Assembly: GCA_019233165.1 (NCBI GenBank)
Contig: JAFAMS010000082.1
Location: forward strand, 1 to 8,930
DNA from: Vulcanimicrobiota bacterium
GTDB lineage: Bacteria; Vulcanimicrobiota; Vulcanimicrobiia; Vulcanimicrobiales; Vulcanimicrobiaceae
Direction: 5' to 3'
DNA: 8,930 bases
Within the stretch, counting starts at the first letter, position 1. Each line of letters begins with the position of its first letter. The notes under the pieces were generated by a model that did not search any database, was not told the origin of the DNA, and worked only from the letters and a program-made list of their open reading frames with translations. The translations under genes were made by a program, and so were the position numbers. Below, in pieces: positions 6,561-8,930 of the stretch.

Positions 6561-7768
6561 TCGCGCACGCCGGCGGCGACGCCCTCCCCGTCGTTGAGCA
6601 TCCGCACCTTCTCAAGAACTACAATCGCGCGCCGATCACGATCGTTCGCGGCGAGGGCGTGTGGCTGATCGACGACCGCGGCGAGCGGTACCTCGATCTC
6701 GTCGCGGGGATCGCGGTCTGCGCGCTCGGTCACGCGCATCCCGCAATCGTCGGGGCGATCGCCGCGCAGGCTTCGACGCTCGTCCATTGCAGCAACCTGT
6801 ACTTTCACGAACCGGCCGGAGAGCTCGCGAACAAGATCGCCGCGCTCACCGGATTCGATCGCGTCTTCTTCTGCAACTCGGGGACCGAGGCGAACGAGGC
6901 CGCGATCAAGCTCGCGCGCAAGCGCGCTTTCCGCTTAGGACAGACCGAGCGCAACGTCATCCTCGCCTGCCGGAACTCGTTCCATGGCCGGACGTTCGGC
7001 GCGCTCGCCGCGACGGACAACCCGAAATATCAAGAAGGCTTCGGACCCCTTCCGGGCGGGTTCGCGTTCACGCCGCTCAACGAGATCGCCGCGCTCGAAG
7101 CGGCGATCGACGAGAAGACCGCCGCGTTCATCGTCGAGCCGGTGCAGGGCGAGAGCGGTGTAATCCCGGCGACGCGCGAGTTCCTCGAAGCGGCGCGAGG
7201 GATCACCGCCGAGCGCGGCGCGTTGCTGATCTTCGATGAGATCCAAACCGGAATGGGCCGAATGGGGACGCTTTTCGCGTTCCAGCACTTCGGCGTGGGG
7301 CCCGACGCGGTCACGGTCGCGAAGGCGCTCGCGAACGGTTTGCCGATCGGCGCGCTGCTCGTGACCGAAGAAGCCTCGGTCGCGCTGCAGCCGGGCGATC
7401 ACGGCACGACCTTCGGCGGCTCGCCGGTCCCGTGCGCGGCCGCGCTCGCGCACCTCAACTTGCGCGACCGAATGGACCTCGACGCGCACGTCAAGGAAAT
7501 GTCGGCACTGCTTTTCGCCGAGCTTGGGTCGATTGCCGACGAGTACCCCGAGCGGTTCGAGAAGCCGCGCGGGATCGGTTTGCTCGTAGGTCTCCCTGTG
7601 AAACCGCCGCACGAGACGAAGCCGATCGTCGCGGCGGCGCTGCACGAGCATCTGCTCGTCAACGGCGCCGGGCACAACACGCTGCGCTTCGCCCCGCCGC
7701 TCATCATCGGGGAGAACGAGCTGCGGGAAGGGATGCGGCGTCTGCGCCGCGCAATCGCCGCCGCATGA
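6557..7768 (+). CDS. argD: Acetylornithine aminotransferase
   Basis: PLP-dependent class III aminotransferase that converts N-acetylglutamate semialdehyde and glutamate to N-acetylornithine. 403 aa. Seen: GIAVCALGHAHP at residues 51-62, CNSGTEANEAAIKLAR at 106-121 (phosphate cup), SFHGRTFG at 141-148, EPVQGESG at 194-201, LLIFDEIQTGMGR at 223-235 with Asp228 for the pyridine nitrogen, the Schiff-base lysine in VAKALANG (Lys256), and TTFGGSP at 284-290. Context selects ArgD over related ornithine or GABA aminotransferases. GTG 6557 overlaps the argJ stop as GTGA. No clear Shine-Dalgarno is seen, so translation is probably coupled. The stop overlaps the next gene as ATGA. Confidence 0.95.
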   Translation: MIAHAGGDALPVVEHPHLLKNYNRAPITIVRGEGVWLIDDRGERYLDLVAGIAVCALGHAHPAIVGAIAAQASTLVHCSNLYFHEPAGELANKIAALTGFDRVFFCNSGTEANEAAIKLARKRAFRLGQTERNVILACRNSFHGRTFGALAATDNPKYQEGFGPLPGGFAFTPLNEIAALEAAIDEKTAAFIVEPVQGESGVIPATREFLEAARGITAERGALLIFDEIQTGMGRMGTLFAFQHFGVGPDAVTVAKALANGLPIGALLVTEEASVALQPGDHGTTFGGSPVPCAAALAHLNLRDRMDLDAHVKEMSALLFAELGSIADEYPERFEKPRGIGLLVGLPVKPPHETKPIVAAALHEHLLVNGAGHNTLRFAPPLIIGENELREGMRRLRRAIAAA

Positions 7769-8082
7769 ACGAGCATCCCCGCGGGATCCACGATCTCGGC
7801 GGGCTCGACGCCGGTGCAATCGACCGGACCGAACATCAGAACGATTTTTGGGAGCAGCGCGTCGACGCGTTGATGCGCGCGCTCGGCTCGCTCGAGCCGC
7901 CGCTCGTGCGCACCGACGAGCTGCGCCGCGCGGTCGAGGGACTCGGCGCGGAAGCGTACGACAAGTTGACGTACTACGAACGCTGGATTCAAGCGATCGT
8001 CAACGTTTTGCTTGAAAAAGGCGCGATCACCGTCGACGAGCTCGGTGCAAAGATCGCGGCGGTGGAGGCGAGGGAGGCTTAG
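7765..8082 (+). CDS. Nitrile hydratase / thiocyanate hydrolase beta, N-terminal-half subunit
   Basis: 105 aa, matching only the N-terminal helical half of nitrile hydratase beta. Seen: the family's opening GIHDLGGLD at residues 7-15; FWEQRVDAL at 28-36, where Arg32 matches the beta arginine that hydrogen-bonds the oxidised metal-site cysteines; and YYERWIQAIVNVLLEKG at 70-86 followed by ITVDEL. The SH3-like half is missing here and is the next gene. In thiocyanate hydrolase (ScnB) and toyocamycin nitrile hydratase such a half is a separate subunit. ATG 7765 overlaps the argD stop (ATGA) with no Shine-Dalgarno of its own, so it depends on argD translation. It ends with TAG at 8080-8082, directly against, and in frame with, the next start. 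Nitrile hydratase accessory proteins are related, but the GIHDLGG opening favours a structural subunit. Confidence 0.88.
   Translation: MNEHPRGIHDLGGLDAGAIDRTEHQNDFWEQRVDALMRALGSLEPPLVRTDELRRAVEGLGAEAYDKLTYYERWIQAIVNVLLEKGAITVDELGAKIAAVEAREA
8071..8077 (+). promoter_or_regulatory. Ribosome binding site of the beta C-terminal-half gene
   Basis: AGGGAGG, a near-perfect Shine-Dalgarno, five bases before GTG 8083 and within the last codons of the preceding gene. It argues that the second half is made as its own polypeptide rather than by stop-codon readthrough. Confidence 0.75.
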
Positions 8083-8355
8083 GTGGCGCGCTTCAAGGCA
8101 GGCGATGCCGTGCGCGTTCGAAGGCTGTATCCGCCGGGCCACGTGCGGACGCCGTTCTACGCGCGCGGGAAGCGCGGAACGATCGAGCGCGTCTGCGGCG
8201 TCTTCAACAACCCCGAGCACCTCGCGTACGGACGTCCCGACGATCCGAAGACGCTCTATCGCGTCCGTTTTCCGCAATCGGAGTTTTGGCCGCCCGAATC
8301 GTCGCACGATACCGTCGACATTGAGATCTACGAGCACTGGTTGGAGCCGGCATGA
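8083..8355 (+). CDS. Nitrile hydratase / thiocyanate hydrolase beta, C-terminal-half (SH3-like) subunit
   Basis: 90 aa, matching the C-terminal beta-barrel half of nitrile hydratase beta; corresponds to ScnA of thiocyanate hydrolase. Seen: FKAGDAVRVR at residues 4-13, PPGHVRTPFYARGKRG at 17-32, where Arg28 matches the second beta arginine near the metal centre, then CGVFNNPEHLAYG at 38-50, LYRVRF at 58-63 and the acidic end DIEIYEHWLEP. The barrel looks complete, so this is a real domain and not a remnant. The frame is the same as in the preceding gene: only one TAG separates them, and a fused product would be 196 residues, somewhat short for an intact beta subunit. The GTG is supported by AGGGAGG. 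The TGA overlaps the alpha subunit start as ATGA. Confidence 0.88.
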   Translation: MARFKAGDAVRVRRLYPPGHVRTPFYARGKRGTIERVCGVFNNPEHLAYGRPDDPKTLYRVRFPQSEFWPPESSHDTVDIEIYEHWLEPA

Positions 8356-8930
8356 GCGAACATCACGAGGGACACCCGCACCCCGAACACAACCGTCCGA
8401 GCACGTACTACGAGAAGATGACCGCCGCTGTGCTCGAACTCGTCGCGGAGAAAGGAATCCTTTCACCCGCGCAGATCACGCACTCGATCGAGGTGATGGA
8501 CGCGCGCGGTCCGCACCTCGGCGCCCGCGTCGTCGCTAAGGCGTGGAGCGATCCGGCGTTCAAGTCCCGCCTGCTCGCAGACGGAAGCGCCGCGTGTCGC
8601 GAGCTCGGGATCGACGTCGGCGCGCTCAAGCTCGTCGTCGTCGAGAATTCGCCGGGGGTCCATAACGTGATCGTGTGCACGCTCTGCTCGTGCTATCCGA
8701 AGATGCTGCTGGGGATCCCGCCGGCCTGGTACAAGAGTAAGGCCTATCGCGCGCGCACCGTCCGCGAACCGCGCAAAGTCCTCGCCGAATTCGGGCTCGA
8801 GCTCGAACCGGCAACGAGCGTTCGCGTTCACGACAGCACCGCCGACATGCGCTATCTCGTCCTGCCGATGCGTCCCGCCGGAACCGAAGGCTGGAGTGAA
8901 GAGCAACTCGCCGAACTCGTGACGCGCGAC
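8352..8930 (+). CDS. nthA: Cobalt-type nitrile hydratase / thiocyanate hydrolase catalytic (alpha) subunit, partial at window edge
   Basis: Metal-binding subunit of a nitrile hydratase (nitrile + water to amide) or thiocyanate hydrolase (thiocyanate to carbonyl sulfide and ammonia). 193 codons are present with no stop; the family usually ends soon after the final TRD seen here. Seen: VCTLCSC at residues 108-114 (Cys109, Cys112, Cys114), with Thr in the second position as in cobalt rather than iron enzymes. Two of these cysteines are oxidised in known members. Then PPAWYKSKAYRARTVREPRKVL, RVHDSTADMRYLVLP and RPAGTEGWSEEQLAELVTRD. The stretch after the metal site, YPKMLLGIPP, differs from the YPWPVLGLPP of classic enzymes. 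Five histidines fall in the first 13 residues. ATG 8352 overlaps the previous stop, with GGAG five bases upstream. The split beta suggests a thiocyanate-hydrolase-like gamma role; the substrate is undecided. Confidence 0.92.
   Translation, partial: MSEHHEGHPHPEHNRPSTYYEKMTAAVLELVAEKGILSPAQITHSIEVMDARGPHLGARVVAKAWSDPAFKSRLLADGSAACRELGIDVGALKLVVVENSPGVHNVIVCTLCSCYPKMLLGIPPAWYKSKAYRARTVREPRKVLAEFGLELEPATSVRVHDSTADMRYLVLPMRPAGTEGWSEEQLAELVTRD

Noticed and set aside
8080..8082. TAG read as pyrrolysine or routinely suppressed, giving a fused beta subunit
   Set aside because: No pyrrolysine machinery is visible, and the ideal ribosome site plus the adjacent GTG explain the second half without readthrough. 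It remains testable and is kept only as an alternative in the findings.
7765..8355. Beta region as a broken pseudogene
   Set aside because: Both halves keep their conserved motifs and the two beta arginines, the break is at a domain linker, and each half has translation signals.
6935..8466. Minus-strand open frames (294 and 355 codons) opposite argD and the hydratase genes
   Set aside because: No recognisable motifs, and they span several real gene junctions on the other strand, including the conserved alpha-subunit start.
8352..8930. Iron-type nitrile hydratase alpha
   Set aside because: The site reads VCTLCSC; iron enzymes normally have Ser in place of the Thr.
1..8930. Transcription terminators, tRNA genes, CRISPR arrays, insertion sequences, attachment sites
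   Set aside because: Apart from 297-335 all bases are coding. I saw no stem-loop with a T run, no repeat array and no transposase.

Overview
The window is one compact, high-G+C bacterial locus. It holds a nearly complete arginine-biosynthesis operon that runs, without an intergenic base, into the subunits of a cobalt-type nitrile hydratase / thiocyanate hydrolase. The organism cannot be named from the sequence. The composition, the frequent GTG starts, the apparently leaderless first genes and the ArgJ-type (acetyl-recycling) pathway point to a free-living high-G+C bacterium. An uncultured lineage such as Eremiobacterota is possible, but that is only a guess.

Layout: positions 1-296 (minus strand) are the first 98 codons of argB (acetylglutamate kinase), cut by the window edge. 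Positions 297-335 are a very AT-rich (10 G/C in 298-332) divergent control region. It carries two tandem ARG-box-like operators and two overlapping sigma-70-like promoters facing opposite ways. Each promoter is placed so that its transcript would start only a few bases before, or at, the first codon. From 336 onward everything lies on the plus strand: argF (ornithine carbamoyltransferase), argR (arginine repressor), argG (argininosuccinate synthase), argH (argininosuccinate lyase), argC (acetylglutamyl-phosphate reductase), argJ (ornithine acetyltransferase) and argD (acetylornithine aminotransferase).

At 7765 the argD stop overlaps the start of a 105-aa protein equal to the N-terminal half of nitrile hydratase beta. 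Its TAG stop is followed directly, in the same frame, by the GTG start of a 90-aa protein equal to the C-terminal SH3-like half of beta. Then comes the alpha subunit with the VCTLCSC metal site, still open at 8930. The order beta-N, beta-C, alpha is, from memory, that of the three-subunit thiocyanate hydrolase (scnB-scnA-scnC).

How it works together: ArgB, ArgC, ArgD and ArgJ make ornithine by the acetyl-recycling route. ArgF, ArgG and ArgH turn ornithine into arginine. ArgR, encoded second in the operon, is expected to bind the operators at 297-334 and shut down both transcripts when arginine is plentiful. The hydratase genes are fused to the operon through an ATGA overlap, so they should be co-transcribed and probably fall under the same control. 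That linkage, and the single-stop-codon split of the beta subunit, are the most unusual things here. Nothing in the window shows the substrate of the hydratase; no amidase, activator or cobalt transporter gene is visible before the edge.
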